Source: Magnaporthiopsis rhizophila
Taxonomy: Eukaryota > Ascomycota > Sordariomycetes > Magnaporthales > Magnaporthaceae
Reading direction: 5' to 3'
DNA length: 64,000 nt
NCBI GenBank assembly: GCA_003049465.1
Contig: PYSS01000090.1
Location: forward strand, 62,001-126,000
The position numbers and the translations under genes are program-made. This document shows, one piece after another, positions 32,201-44,637 of this stretch. Numbering within the stretch: the stretch's first letter is position 1; every line of letters starts with the position of its first letter. The notes below the pieces were generated by a model. That model searched no databases, was not told the DNA's origin, and saw nothing but the letters and a program-made list of their open reading frames with translations.

Positions 32201-33836
32201 GCCCCTTCCCTTTTCACCCCTGGCTCTGGCTCTGGCTCTGGCTCTGGCTCCTCTCCCACCTTCCCGGAGACAAGGACTGTGCACAACGCCACGCGAAAGA
32301 TGACTGCAGCAATGGTCGCCTTTTGGGGAAGCACAGACCGACTATCGAGAAACCTTGGTCCCACGTTAGGAACATTACGGCTTTTATTCTCTGTCCCTTC
32401 ACCTTGTGATAATGGATATCCTACCCTCCGTGATTGTGCTCTTGCATAATCTCCTGGGTAATAACCATTTTATCGATTTTTTTTTGATTTTTTTCCTTAT
32501 TCCTGTCAGCCGAAATGCGGTGTGCAGTCCATACTATTGATCCGAGCGGGGACATTCGGCCGGGAGGACGAAAAAAGGGGGCCATTTCAAATTATGTATC
32601 CGTTCACCTTTATGCCGCTCTTTCCCTTCCCCTTGTGCCTTTTCCCATCTTTTGCTTGGAGAAGCGAATTCGTCTCTTTTCTCTCGTGCTGGTGTTACAT
32701 TTCTCCAAATGGAGTACCCATCCCCGAGGCAAGCCAAAGCCAACCCCGTCACGGCAGTAACAAAAACAAAACCCCCCAGCCATCCTTTCCCAAGGGACAG
32801 CCAGAGTTGCTCCACCCACCCTTTCCCTGGACTCTGGAGTCAGGGGGCGAGCTTCCATTGTGGGTGTGTGGGCTGCTCGTCGTTGCTCTGTCTCTGCTCC
32901 CCCACACAATCTGCCATGTCCTCCCCCTGGACGGGCGATCAGAGCTTGCCCGTTCTACTACTCAGAGAACCCGGCTCGGATCCTCACCTTCCCATTCTGC
33001 AAAATCCCCCCGTCTGGTGGTGCCAGTCCATCGTGCGTGCTGCGCGATTAGCGCCGCCAAAACCACGCAACGATCTTGGTTTCCCCCAGGAAAAAAAAAA
33101 GGGGGAGGCGACGCGACAAGACGAGAAGAAGAGAGAATGTGTCAGAATGGGAAAACATCGGGCGGACAGCACTTTTTCGTCCCCTCTCAAAAAGCGACAC
33201 TGCCCACTCTTTTGCATGACTCTCTACATGTCATCCGCATCGGCTAGCCGCCGCATGCTTTCTTGTCCTTTCTTTTTGCCGCGCTGTATTCCCCATTTCA
33301 CAAGGTTCACTGACTGCAACGTCCAGCCGCCGTCACCTAGGTCTAGGTAAGGCGCCTACAACAAGTATCAGGCGCGTGCCTGGATGCATAGGTGGTATGG
33401 AGGTTATAGGATACATCCCAGGGACGCGGTTTCACCATGCCATACCATGGGCCTACAGCTTCCTAAAACGGTGTAAAACATGCCAGTTCATGGCTCGACA
33501 GAAGCATGCATCCGGATCTGGTCAGTCTCCCTCGGCGCGTACCAAACTAAGGTAGCCGCCGCCATGGCGCGTCCCGGGGGCGCACAGGCGAGGCGGTCCA
33601 CAAAAGCCGCCGCACAACATCCAATGCGTTAGGCACGAATGTAACTGAATCAGAATTTTTTGTCTTTTGCCTTCTATCGTGCCCAAGAAAGGAGGGGCGG
33701 TATCTGGTTCGTTTCCCCGGTCTATCCGCGCCCGCTCAAAGGACAAAGGTAACAAGCAAAGAAAGAGAGATGTAGAGAGAAAAAATGAACAAAATAACGG
33801 AGAAATCAGCCTTCCAGCACTGAAAAAGTACCGCTC
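29296..33836. other. 4.5-kb gene-free stretch
   Basis: Upstream region of mrn1 and 3' flank of the Asn-tRNA synthetase gene. It is full of purine and pyrimidine tracts (A-rich 30205-30370, T tract 31566-31588) and a TGGCTC hexamer array at 32221-32250. Open frames of up to about 300 codons are low-complexity and stop-free by composition; none shows conserved motifs. A long 5' leader for mrn1 is plausible. Confidence 0.5.
32221..32250. repeat. (TGGCTC)5 hexanucleotide repeat
   Basis: Five perfect tandem TGGCTC units in non-coding sequence. Confidence 0.9.
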
Positions 33837-35597
33837 TCAAGGCTTGCAGCGGCCCATGAAGCGGGGATACAGGCAGCACGTGCGAACAGTGTGCTGCTTC
33901 GCAATCCAGGCCAGGAATCGCTCGAGTCCAAGGCCGTAGCCGCCGTGCGGTGACGTGCCGTACTTCCTCTGGTCCAGGTACCAGTAGTACGGGGCCGGGT
34001 CGATGCCCTCTCTCTTGAACGCCGCCAGGAGGTCCTCATAGCCCTCCATCCTCATGGAGCCGCCCACGATCTCGCCCACGCCCGGCATCAGCACGTCCAC
34101 GCTCTCCGTCACCCGCAGATCGCTCGGGTCCTTCTTCATGTAGAAGGCCTTGATCTCGACCGGGAAATGCGTCAGCAGGATGGGCCGGTTGATGATGTCC
34201 GTCATCCTGCGCTCGGCCGCCTCGGCGATGTCGTCGCCAAACACGTGCGGGTGGCCCTCCTCGTTGAGGATGGGCGGGTCCTGCGCGTTGAGCCAGTCGA
34301 TCGCGTCCGAGTACCTCATGCGCATGAAGGGGCGCGACGGCTTGACGAACTCGGGGTTGAGCGCCTTGACGTGCTTGGCGGCCTCGGGGTTGTCCAGCAC
34401 CGCGTCCACGACCCGGCAGATCATCTCCTCGATGTGGCTCAGCAGATCCTCAAACACGATGCCGTCCAGCTCGCCCTCGATGTGCGTGTACTCTGACAGG
34501 TGGCGGCGCGTGAGACTCTTCTCCGCCCGGAACGACTTCTCAATGCAGTAGACGTTGCCAAGCGACGGGAGCACCGTCTCCAGGTAGAGCTGCGACGACT
34601 GCGTGAGGTATGCCGGCTCGCCGTAATAGTCAAACTTGAACAGCGTCGACCCGCCCTCGACCTGGGTCTGCACCAGCGCGGGCGGCGAGACCTTCTTGAT
34701 CCTCATGCTCTCGAACGTCTTGATGAAGGCGAGCTCCACCGCCTCCCTGACGGTGAGCACCGACGTGGTGGTGTCGCCGCGCAGCACAAGATGCCTGTTG
34801 TCCAGCATGTCCGACTCCCAGATGTCCTGCGACCACGACACCTTGTTGGCCAGGGCCTCGGCGTCGCCTGGCGCGCGGCCCGTGACCTCGAAGTAGTCGA
34901 CCTGGAGCTCGCGGCCGTCGGGGGCCGACTTGCCGTCGAGGACCTTGCGCAGCTCGCCGTAGACGAAGAGGGCGGTGCCCTGGGCGAATAGCAGGGCCTC
35001 GTACGTCTTGGTGAGGTCGCCCGACATGATGCACTGCAGGTAGTCGGCGCCGCTCTTGAGCGTCACAAACGTGGCGTGCTTCTGGACGCGCAGGTGGTGG
35101 ATGCGGCCAAACACCTTGACTCTGGGCCCCTTGCTGTTGCCCTCGCCCAGCTCGAGGTCCTTCTGCCACAGCTCGACGCGCGCGGCGGGCGGCAGGGCGG
35201 GGTCCTCTTTTATGACGATCGACTTTGCGTCCTCGAGGTTCTTGAGCCGCTTCTGGCGCGTCTCCTCCTCGGCGGCCGCCAGCTGCTCCTGCTTCTGCAG
35301 CTTCTTCTTGTGTGCGTCCAGCATGGACTGCGCCTTCTTGGTCGCGCTCTTGGCCGGCTCCTTCCAGATCAGCCGGACCGAGGGCTCCTCGTCGGGACCC
35401 AACGCGCCCGTTGTCGACGCGCGCGTCAGATACGACTTGGCCGGCTGGCCGTGGTTCTGAATGAAGGCATAGCCGAGACTCTTGTAGGGTTTGGCCTTGG
35501 AACCGTCGGCGGCGTCGCCGTCGACACCGACGTCCGTGTCGACGTACGTCTTCTCGTCCGACTTGGTGCGATCGGCGAGCTCCTGGAGGGCAGCCAT
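33837..35597 (-). CDS. Asparaginyl-tRNA synthetase, cytosolic
   Basis: One exon gives 586 aa from the ATG at 35597 (MAALQELADRTKSDEK). The first 120 residues are the eukaryotic N-terminal extension, with a charged coiled-coil segment (KKLQKQEQLAAAEEETRQ). An OB-fold anticodon-binding domain follows (VKVFGRIHHLRVQKHATFV). The class II catalytic core has FKFDYYGEPAYLTQSSQLYL, motif 2 in FRAEKSLTRRHLSEYTHIEG, and motif 3 in GGYGLGLERFLAWI. It charges tRNA-Asn with asparagine. The frame continues upstream of 35597 without ATG. The stop is about 4.5 kb from the mrn1 start. Confidence 0.95.
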   Translation of the reverse strand: MAALQELADRTKSDEKTYVDTDVGVDGDAADGSKAKPYKSLGYAFIQNHGQPAKSYLTRASTTGALGPDEEPSVRLIWKEPAKSATKKAQSMLDAHKKKLQKQEQLAAAEEETRQKRLKNLEDAKSIVIKEDPALPPAARVELWQKDLELGEGNSKGPRVKVFGRIHHLRVQKHATFVTLKSGADYLQCIMSGDLTKTYEALLFAQGTALFVYGELRKVLDGKSAPDGRELQVDYFEVTGRAPGDAEALANKVSWSQDIWESDMLDNRHLVLRGDTTTSVLTVREAVELAFIKTFESMRIKKVSPPALVQTQVEGGSTLFKFDYYGEPAYLTQSSQLYLETVLPSLGNVYCIEKSFRAEKSLTRRHLSEYTHIEGELDGIVFEDLLSHIEEMICRVVDAVLDNPEAAKHVKALNPEFVKPSRPFMRMRYSDAIDWLNAQDPPILNEEGHPHVFGDDIAEAAERRMTDIINRPILLTHFPVEIKAFYMKKDPSDLRVTESVDVLMPGVGEIVGGSMRMEGYEDLLAAFKREGIDPAPYYWYLDQRKYGTSPHGGYGLGLERFLAWIAKQHTVRTCCLYPRFMGRCKP

Positions 35598-36210
35598 GGT
35601 GGGACTGGTGGCTGGCGAGGTGCCAATTGAAAAGATGGGAGGGACAGGAAGACGGAGGGTTTCGTCTACAGTGGCCGGCACTACCTCGAACTTGGGACGC
35701 GATGTGTGTGTTGGAGTGATCGAAGTGGGAGCGGAGGAGTGGTTGACTGGGCTTGTTGGAAATTATGGAGGGGCATTTGATAGGTGTTTCGCGGCGTTCT
35801 GGTGCTGGTCTTATCTATCGCTGTGTTGCGGGGAATTGACTCACGCGGCGCCAGCGAAATTCGAGTCACCCTTAAACCCCTTTATCTCGTCGGGAGTCGA
35901 GTCCCCGTCCATCCGAAACCGACGCTCAGTGATGGCTGTTTCTCGCTAGAGATAAACGTTAGCCATCTAAGGCGGCCTTATTCAGAAACTGGGGCAGTTG
36001 GAGGCTAGGTACCTACCTTCTGTTCTTGTCATAAAACGGGGTAGAAAAGCATTTTGAGAGCGCAGTATCGTTTTGCCCTATCTGCATATATATAAGAGAA
36101 AGGAGTCAAATCATGGTGATTTATCCACACCTAACACCCTATCTATGCCCGCAATGGTAGAATCTCCCAATTCATCAGGATTCGTCAATTAGAATGCACC
36201 GCCGAGCGCC
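35598..36210. other. Intergenic region between tandem minus-strand genes
   Basis: Promoter of the Asn-tRNA synthetase gene plus the 3' end of the ureohydrolase gene. A TAGGTACCTACC palindrome lies at 36006-36017, and TATATATAA near 36088. Confidence 0.5.
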
Positions 36211-37873
36211 TCACAGCTCCTTCTTCTGCATGGGCACAACGACCTCCGCGGCCGCCCCGACCTTGCCCATGCCGCCCATGCCCTTCTTGACAATGGACGA
36301 GATGATCTCGTAAACGACCTGGGCCGCCGCCAGCGCCGTCTCCTCGCCGGCGCCCTGGTACGCGGGCGAGACCTCGACGACGTCGGCGCCCACGACGTTG
36401 AGGTCCTCGATGCCCCTCAGGATCCGGATCAACTCGCGCGTCGTCCAGCCGCCGGGCTCGGGCGTGCCGGTGCCGGGGGCAAAGGCCGGGTCCAGCACGT
36501 CGATGTCGACCGACAGGTACACGGGGTCCTCGGTGCCCAGCTGGCGCATGATCTCTCGCGCCACGCCCGAAGCGCCCATGTCGTCGATGTCGTCGGCCGA
36601 GATGCGCACCCAGTTCTGCGCCGTGTCGTCGTCGAAGTCGGCCTTGTCGTTGCCCGTCAGGCGCGTGCGCAGGCCCGCGTGCACCGACGGCGCCGTCGTC
36701 GAGTTGACGATGAGCCCCTCGCTGCCCGCCACCCAGAACATGGTGCCGTGGTTGTGGTTGGCCTGCTCCGAGTGCCACACGTAGGGGTGCTTTGACGGGT
36801 GCCACGTATCGAGGTGCGCTATATATGTGTTTGTTTTAGTCTTGATGACAGACACGAGGGGCGGCGCTGGCTCTGGAAACAAGGCAAAAAGAAAGAAAAC
36901 AGAAAAAAAAAAAAAAAAAAAAAAAACTCACCGTCAAAGTGCAGCACCCGCACCGGCTTCCCATGGACCTCCTTGAGCGCCCGCAGCGTCGCCAGGGCGA
37001 TCGAGTGATCGCCGCCCAGGGTGATGATCTTGGGCTTCTGCTGCAGCGTCGAAACGGGCTTGCGCCTGCCCAGCTCGCCGAACGCGGCCGTCATCTGCTT
37101 CAACGCCACGGCGTTGTCCATGGGCGTGATGGGGATGTCGCCGCAGTCGATGATCTTGGCCCAGTTCTGATACGGATTGATGTTGGCCCGGTGGTTGTAG
37201 CCGCGGAACGCCGTCTGCCGGCTGGACGCCTGCCTGATAGCCCTGGGACCGAATCGAGCCCCTGGTTTGTACGTGTGTTGTTCCTCACCATACCCACACC
37301 CCCAGAGAGGGCGAGGATGATTAGAAAACAAAAGTGTTAGAGGACGACGACGATTACGACGACCCTTTCCCCCTCACATCCCCCAGATCAAAGCATGGAC
37401 GTACGTACCAGGGCGATAAGTGGTGGCCGTATCAAACGGGGCTCCCACAATGGCGATGTCGAACCTCTCGCTCGGCGTCGTGAGGCACCTGACGTACTTC
37501 AGATGGGCAAAAGACCCGATGCCGGAAAAGGAAGGCCACTTTGTCGAGCAACACAGTTGTCAATACTGATGCTGGCTCGGTATAGTAGATAAAGGTAAGA
37601 AGCATAGGTGGAGGGTGCTCCAACATCACTGCCACCACCATGATGCCCGCCCCTTTCTGCTTTTCTCGTTTCTCTGCACTAAAAAGCTTTTTTTGACCGA
37701 GGGATCTAGAGGCGGAAGCTCAGTCTTACATCCATGCCCCATTTCGTCTCCAGCTCATCAAGCTGCTCCTGCGTGAACTCCTGGCCGTCGCGCTTGTCGT
37801 GGCCGTGGTCACAGGCGAGGCCCAAGCCAGCAGAGACGGCCAGCGTGGCTGACACGAGCAGACACGACCTCAT
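36211..37873 (-). CDS. Secreted agmatinase-type ureohydrolase (arginase family)
   Basis: Four minus-strand exons, 37873-37730, 37538-37409, 37261-36932 and 36818-36211, give 403 aa. The joins are phase 0, 1 and 1 (GTAAGA...AAAG; GTACGT...CCAG; GTGAGT...ATAG). The start MRSCLLVSATLAVSAGLGLA is a signal peptide. The manganese-binding motifs of the family are intact: GGDHSIA (about 174), DAHLD split by the last intron (about 201) and SVDIDVLDPAFAPGTGTPEP (about 300). GARFGPRAIRQAS is also conserved. Family enzymes hydrolyse agmatine or related guanidino compounds to release urea. A signal peptide suggests the secreted fungal subgroup; the substrate is not settled by sequence. The third intron holds a 23-nt A run. 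Confidence 0.9.
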
Positions 37874-39754
37874 TCCGACGGACGCGGGCAATTAAAAGAA
37901 GTGCCAAAGGGAAGTTTATTTGGGCAGATAAAGAACGCGATATCGAAGGTGTAGTAAGAAAAATTCACAATCTATGAGTCGAGGTTGTCAGGCGAGTGGA
38001 CATCAGTAATGGTATATTGGATTATATATGCACTTTTTTTTTCTCCCCCTAGATATAGTGGAGAGACTGAACCCGGCAGGTGCAAGCGGAAACGGCCCCC
38101 GAAAGACCGGTGCCATTTTTCTCTGCCATTCCCTGCGTGGACATCGGCCGAGATTCCTATCTTGAGAGGGAGACTAAGGGGGAAAAGTGCGGGGGACGGC
38201 GGCAAACGACTCGTACCCGCCCACCCGTCCGGTTCGAGAGTCGGTGTATGTACCAGTGGCTGCAAAGCCGTTGTCGGAGGTCCACATCGGCCAGCATCAC
38301 GAGCTCCTGTGACGTGCCCGCAGCGTGGGGTCGGTCTGGGGGATGCCCATATGCGCCCATAATCCGAGGGGAGGAAGAGAAGTTTCCAGTACGGCTCAGT
38401 GAACTTAAAGAGAGATGAAGAGGTATATATACGAGCGATGAATGGGAAAGTGGGAATGTGACCAAAAGGGACAGGCAGGCAGATGAGATTATTTATTGTG
38501 GATTAATACCCCAAGCCACCAGAGGCTGCTGACGCTCGAGGGGCGCCACGAGGCACCGTCGAATGTCTGGCCCCATCCTTGCTTTGAGTGTCGACTCGCT
38601 GGCGTCCGCTTGACCCAACGGCCGGGTTCTATTGTGTAGCACAAGCACAGGAGACCGCTTATGGGACCGAAGTGTTTTAAATTTGGAACCGCGTCGCCGG
38701 GGGCTCGTTGCAAAGGGACATGAGAGAAAACAAAACCGACGTCATCAATTTTGAACGGCGAACATGCGGCGGCGGAGAGCGCTTTGTTCTCGAGGTTAGG
38801 TCAGTTTTAGCCGCAACCTGGACGTCACGGCCATAATGCAGGAGTGGGGGTGCTTTGGGGGGCAAAGATAGGGACGGGGCTTTGGGGAAATGCTGTGCAA
38901 TGCAAATGTTATGCGCCGAGTTCGAGAAAGAGCAGGGTGGGTGGGCGCTACAGCAGAAAAAAGAAGACGTTCAATTGCACTCCAAAATCGCCAGAACTGT
39001 CTTATCAAAGTTTCCTGCCTGAATTTATGAATTTCCCGCGCCAAAACAAGAAGAGATGAATAGAATAAATAAGAAGGCAGAAAGAAGGGAAAACCAGCGG
39101 GCTGTGGCCAAGCGCAATGGGGCAGAAGAGGAAATGTGAAAGAGAAAGGGGAATAAATAGGTAGGAGAAAAAGTCGGGCTGACGCGCATGTAGCTGGATC
39201 TTGATGCTGAGGGTGAAAGCGGACACAGGAAACACAGACACAAAAAGAAGAAGAAAAAAAAAAGGCGAGGAGGCGAACGCGTGTTTGACGCGGGTAGGCT
39301 AAATCGGCCCCCGAAACCTTGCGTCTGGGAACGAGGGAACATTACAACCCGGGCGACCATCTAACGTTCCAGGCAGTTCAAATCACCACCCTGCCTTCCC
39401 TGGTCTTGCCGTTTGCCGCTGCCGCAGGGTATGTAAAGTGGTAGGTAGCTATTCGGCAGACGGTTGGTGGTTGTGGTGTTGCGTTCCATCTTGGCCGCAA
39501 ATTCCAAACCCATCAGCCGAATGTGAGAGAACAAAAAGCCCCCCCACGGCATCGACCGCGAGAATTGCGACGTGAAGGGATAGGTAGATATCCAAGGAGA
39601 CAAGGAGAAGTGCATCCCAAGCGGCCATTCTCCCACTCACAACGGCAGCTGCCTCGCCGTGATCTTGCCCCACCTAACAAACCCCCAAGAGGCCTCCGAA
39701 GAGCGAGCCATTCCCGAATGTGGAGTGAAGCGAACGGCCAAGATGCTGGCCTAG
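37874..39754. other. Intergenic region, about 1.9 kb
   Basis: Upstream of the ureohydrolase gene and downstream of cdc42. AG-rich, with A tracts around 39240-39265. No gene is supported. Confidence 0.5.
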
Positions 39755-41062
39755 TTACAGGATGAGGCACTTTTTGGATTTCCTCTTGGGCGCTGGCGGC
39801 TCGAGCGCCGCAACGATAGCCTGCGTTTGTTGGTTGGGTTGTCAGCACCCAGTACCAGTGCCGGGACAACTTCATCGAGGGCCAAACATGGACTGCAAAT
39901 CGTCCGCAACATATACGGGGCGAGACCACCTACCTCATCAAATACGTCCTTAAGCTTGTACTGAGTTAGGGCACTGCACTCGACGTACTTGACGGCGCCG
40001 AGATCCCTAGCCATGCGCTCGCCATCCTCCCTCCGGACGGGCTGCATCTTCTGCTTGCTCAGCTTCTCCCGGACGCTCGGGTCATCCCTCAGGTCGACCT
40101 GGGTGCCGACGATGAGGCAGGGCACGCCGGGGCAGTGGTGGTGGACCTCGGGGAACCACTTCTCCCTCACGTTCTCGAACGAGGCGGGAGAGGTCACGCT
40201 GAAGCAGACCAGGAAGACATCGGTTTGCGGATACGAGAGCGGGCGCAGTCTGTCGTAATCTTCTTGTCCGGCGGTATCGAAAAGACCGAGGGTGTACGGC
40301 TCGTCACCGATCCTAAACGCGACACAGGGGAGCTTAGCACGACGGCCGGTCCGAGATCAAAGAATCGAGCCCGCGGTTGGCGGCGCAAGCTCGGAAGGCT
40401 GGGCATTGTGACGTGATCGACGTGTATTGTGGCGGAGAGCGGGTGGGTGCCGAGGAGGTTTGGGGGCCCCGCAGCACACCCCTTGGGTTGGGTTGGGTCG
40501 GGGACGACATCACTCACATGACGGTGACGGCGTAGTTGTCGAAGACTGTCGGGACATATTCCGATGGGAACTTGTTGGTGGTGTAGCTAATGAGGAGACA
40601 GGTCTTGCCAACGGCACCGTCGCCGACGACAACGCATCTGGTTGGTAGGAGGTGACGGTTAGCAAATGGCCGAACTTGGCAAGGAGCTAGCAGCAGCAAC
40701 CGCAGCAGCGTGCATGACGGCGGCCATCAAGCGGCCCCATTGAGTCTGGCTTGCAACAGCAAGGCCGCCCAGCCAGCAGGAAAGGCCGATAGAGAGGATA
40801 ATGTCGGTGTGTCGGAGAAAAGGCGGGCAGGTAGCCGTTGCGAAGGCATTCGGCAGCACGGGTTTGCAGTTCGATTTTCATGTCGAGTAGACGGGAAACA
40901 ATAAACCTCAAGGCTGTGTGTGCTTGTCTCTTGGGCGGGTGACCGGCAGGCGAGTACACCGGGGTGCATACACCGCCGAGAGAACGAGCAGGTGGCGACG
41001 GCGACGGGAACGAGGACGGTGATGAGAATGCGAGCAACTTACTTAATCGTTGCGACCACCAT
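39755..41062 (-). CDS. cdc42: Rho-family GTPase Cdc42
   Basis: Four minus-strand exons, 41062-41043, 40637-40518, 40312-39934 and 39820-39755, give 194 aa. The 20-nt first exon encodes MVVATIK with the Lys codon split. The introns are 405, 205 and 113 nt with proper donors (GTAAGT, GTGAGT, GTAGGT). The P-loop is GDGAVGKT, the effector loop YVPTVFDNY, switch II DTAGQEDYDRLRPLSYP, the base contact TQVDL and the G5 motif SAL. The tail PKRKSKKCLIL has the polybasic stretch and CaaX box for geranylgeranylation. Cdc42 rather than Rac is shown by KCVVVGDGAVGKT with the TQVDLRDD and CLIL combination. It directs polarised hyphal growth through formins, PAK kinases and the exocyst at the plasma membrane. 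Confidence 0.97.
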
Positions 41063-43594
41063 TGTTCAGGCTTGGGAGAGAACGCCGCGTCACGCAGGCA
41101 GAAACAGCAATCAAAGAGGGGATGCCGCGGGTCGACGGTGGAGAGGCGAGCAGAAGTGCAGCAAGAGAAAACCTCTGGAGCTTGCTCCTCCCGAGTCGCG
41201 TCGCTGGAGGTCCCGAACGATTACGAGGGGCTTTTCGTTTTTGTTGTATGGAGGTTTTTTTTTTTTTTTTCTTTCTTTTCTTTTTTGTTTCCTTATTGTT
41301 GGGGGGATTGAGCGAGAGGAGAAGATGGACTGGGGTCTATCGTTTCGGCTTTTGCGAGCTGATGGTGGATTGGTGGAGTCGCGGTGCAAGCTGGACTGGA
41401 GGTCGGCCTGGGAATTGGAAGGAGAAGGTGCTTGCTGTCGGAGCTTCCAGCCAACAACTCTGGTTTTCTCTTGACGGCCCGGCTGGAGGCGAGAGAGGAA
41501 AGATGGGAATGGCAAGGTCGGAGGTCGGTGCTCGAGGGAAAAATAAAAATGCGGACAAGGGCAGCAGGAGAGGCTAGGACCAGAAGAGGGTGAATAGGGG
41601 GTGGTGAAAATGTGGTTCAGCCTTGTTAGGATTGGCTTCCAAGAAGGGAGTCCTGTAATGTGACGAGCGGGTGGAAGGGCCACTGGCACGGAGATGATTA
41701 GAGCGGGAGGGCTGCTGGCTTCGTTCGGCGGCGACCAACCGTTGCAGCGGCGGGCCCTTTTTGCTGGGGTGCGAGGGCGGGTGGGTGCTCCCTGCTTGCA
41801 AAGCCAGAGCTGGCCGTTGTCAACTGTTAACGGGGGCGGTACCGCGCCTAGGAAAATAGCACCGCGCCGCTGGCCGCGCCTAGCCAATCACTGCGAGCAA
41901 TGGCGTCAGCCGACTTCTGCCGGCGGCCCACAGGGCGACCCTTTGTGCTAACAGCGCACCCGCCAGTTACCTCGCTCCCTGACGTAGCGGCTAGGTGAGA
42001 ATGGGTCCCGTTGAGGTGAAGCTACCGCCCGAATTGAGGTACCAATCGAGGTGACTCTAGGTGTGCCACTGGTACCGTGTCGTCGCTCGGGCTGGTAGCG
42101 TGGATATTTGCTGTTGTGCCGTGCCGTGCTGTGCTATGCTAGCTATGCCGTGCCATGCACACGCAATCAATTCCCAGCCATTTGCAATTCCTTTTTCTTG
42201 TAGCTTTTGTTCAGGGTTCCTCAACCTTGTCACGACCTTTCAGGCGCCTATCAAGATAGGCACGCATCTTCCGCCCGGGCGGCACAGGATCCATTCGCCA
42301 TTTACCTGAGAAAGCCTGGTCCTTGGTGAGGCGAGGGAACCCGGCGGCGCTAGCCAACAAATAGGCACCCAGGTACCCAGCAATGAACACGGCCAGGACT
42401 GCCTATTCCCTGACTTCGTAGCATAGCCCGAACGGTCACATGCTGCGCACGCAGTGAGGAGGCGTGTGCTCCGGGCGTGTTTACAATGCGTGTGCGGATT
42501 CCTGCACGCTTGGTCGATGCAGCGTTTCCGTGGCTGCGGGCCACGTCAGGCCGATACGGGTGCCACTCTAAGCTCTGCGATAGAGGAAGCTCCATACGAC
42601 ACAAACGATAGCGAGTAGACGTTGGAGACGCCCTGCTGTTGCTGCGCTCGGCCAACTCTGGCCGCTGCCGTTTCGGATCCTCCAACATTTCGAGCCGGCC
42701 CTTCACTAGCCTTGTCCGAATTACCCACACACCACTTTCTCCCTTTTCGGAAACGACGGGATCTGCGCTTGAATCTACATATAGGCGCCGTCCTCAGCTT
42801 GGCACGCCAGTTTTTCCCAAACTCACCAGCCGGCACCGAATCCCCGGTCCTGAGTGAGTGCTTGCTTCTGGCCTAGGTAGACTGGCGAGCAAAGCCGGTT
42901 CGGAGATCGGCCTTGGGGGTTGCGTCCGTGCTTGCACAGTTAGTTGCCGCGCCAGAACATGCAGCGACGCTTCGATGGGGGGTGCGGGAAAGAAAAAGAG
43001 GCCCGGCAGCTGCCACTTTCTGCTCCAAACACCCACCCATGGTCAACTAAAAACAGCAGCATCAAAACGTGGGATCGACAAAGGAGGTGGCATTAGAGAA
43101 GGAGTCAATTCCACCGGAGCTGCTGGTGCGGCCAACGTTGTTGCCACCAACTCAGGGCTGCAATTTGCTATTTCTGTGAAAAGAAAAAAAAAAAAAAAGT
43201 GAGATGGACGCACACCACCGAGTTCGATCATGACGATGGCCTACCTATCTCTTTCCCGCCGCAACAGCCTTGAGCTGGCTTGCTTTTGCTTTGATGCTGG
43301 CATGCGTAGCAAGCAAGGCACGGCGACAACAAAGGGTTGGACATTAGGCCTTTGTCCCGTCCGCTCATTCCATCTGTCCGACTCCCTGCCCTGCCCTGTC
43401 CTGTGCTTATCACGGTCCGGGCAGTCCATCAACTAGGGTGGTTTTGTGGGTCCCCCATCTCGCTGCAGAAGCGTTGCGCACACCATCATGTCCCTCCATG
43501 CAGCTGTGGGCTTGGAAGGGAAGGGCGGACGGGTCGCATTTTAGGGGCCAAAAGCCGTCAATCTCTCTCCCTACGCTCCCTTGTGAAAGCACCG

Positions 43595-43630
<36 letters not shown>
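43595..43630. repeat. (AGCC)9 microsatellite
   Basis: Nine perfect tandem AGCC units, 36 nt, in intergenic sequence. Confidence 0.95.
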
Positions 43631-43631
<1 letters not shown>

Positions 43632-43857
43632 ACCGCCATCCGTCCAGGGCCAGGTGGGAGCCCGCCCAGGCGAGATGCTTGCCAGCCGAAACGAGGCAAG
43701 TCACGACTGGGATTGGGGAAGAAAAAAAAGAGAGACAATAGGTGCCGTCCAGAAGATTTCTTCCAAGCTGCCCAGACGGCTCCTCGCAGCAAACATCGCT
43801 TTTCTAGACGCGCAATGCCTGCCCTCTATGTTGCCGTGTTACCCCTCAGTCAGCGAA

Positions 43858-43860
<3 letters not shown>

Positions 43861-43898
<38 letters not shown>

Positions 43899-43901
43899 CT
43901 N
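43861..43901. other. Poly-T run ending in an N
   Basis: 38 T residues, then CT and a single N at 43901. Probably an assembly join at a homopolymer. Confidence 0.75.
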
Positions 43902-44637
43902 CGCTTCTCACATGTGGAACAGCCTAGTCGGCATTGCGCAATATCCTACGCCGCCCTTTGACGGCTGCCGACTGATGGCGGTGGCCACCAGCCGCCTCCG
44001 TGGCGACAGGTAAACTGCGCCAGACGGGCAGCCTTGTTGCCCCGGCTCGCTTTTCCGGTCGCCTCCACCCCCAAAATGGACGCTTGGCTTGTGGAACAAT
44101 GACTGGCCGGCCTGCATATGCAAGCCCACGCCTCTCCCGACACTCTTTTTTTGCTTTTTTGCCCACCCTCTTATCCTGCAGCTTAAGCGTCTGTCGACGC
44201 GACGCCAACGACAACATGCATACATACACACCTCCTGTGCTCGGTCTGTAAGGGACCGAGTTCACCCAATATTACTTGCAGGCTCATACAAGCTTGGAAC
44301 ACAGTCTGACCTCACACCATTTATGCACGCTCTTTGCTTTTTTCCTCCCTCTTCTCTGCCTGGATTTTTTTTCCAGCTGACACCATGACCCTGCGCCACG
44401 AGGGTTTAAAAGAGCTTACTCCCAAGACTTCAGGAACGAGCGAACATGCAGACGTGCCATCTCGCGCATAACAAGCAAGAGATTAAAGGTCTGAGTGTGC
44501 ATTGGTTCTGTGATTCTACCGCATCTAGCTCTTGCAGCTGGAGAGCAGCGCATGTAATGACGATGTGGTGTCCAGCTGCACATCCGCACCTTCGCACACG
44601 TTTGCTTGATTCCAACACATCAATGCATTCACAGGGC

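Larger units (their letters stand above)
41063..44637. other. 3.6-kb gene-free stretch
   Basis: Upstream of cdc42 and 3' of the neurochondrin-like gene. It has a T tract at 41254-41269, an (AGCC)9 repeat at 43595-43630, and a 38-nt T run with an N at 43901. No frame shows conserved protein features. Confidence 0.5.

Noticed and set aside
35598..35681. In-frame extension of the Asn-tRNA synthetase upstream of its ATG
   Set aside because: There is no ATG in it, only a GTG at 35679-35681. A non-AUG mitochondrial form cannot be excluded but has no positive evidence.
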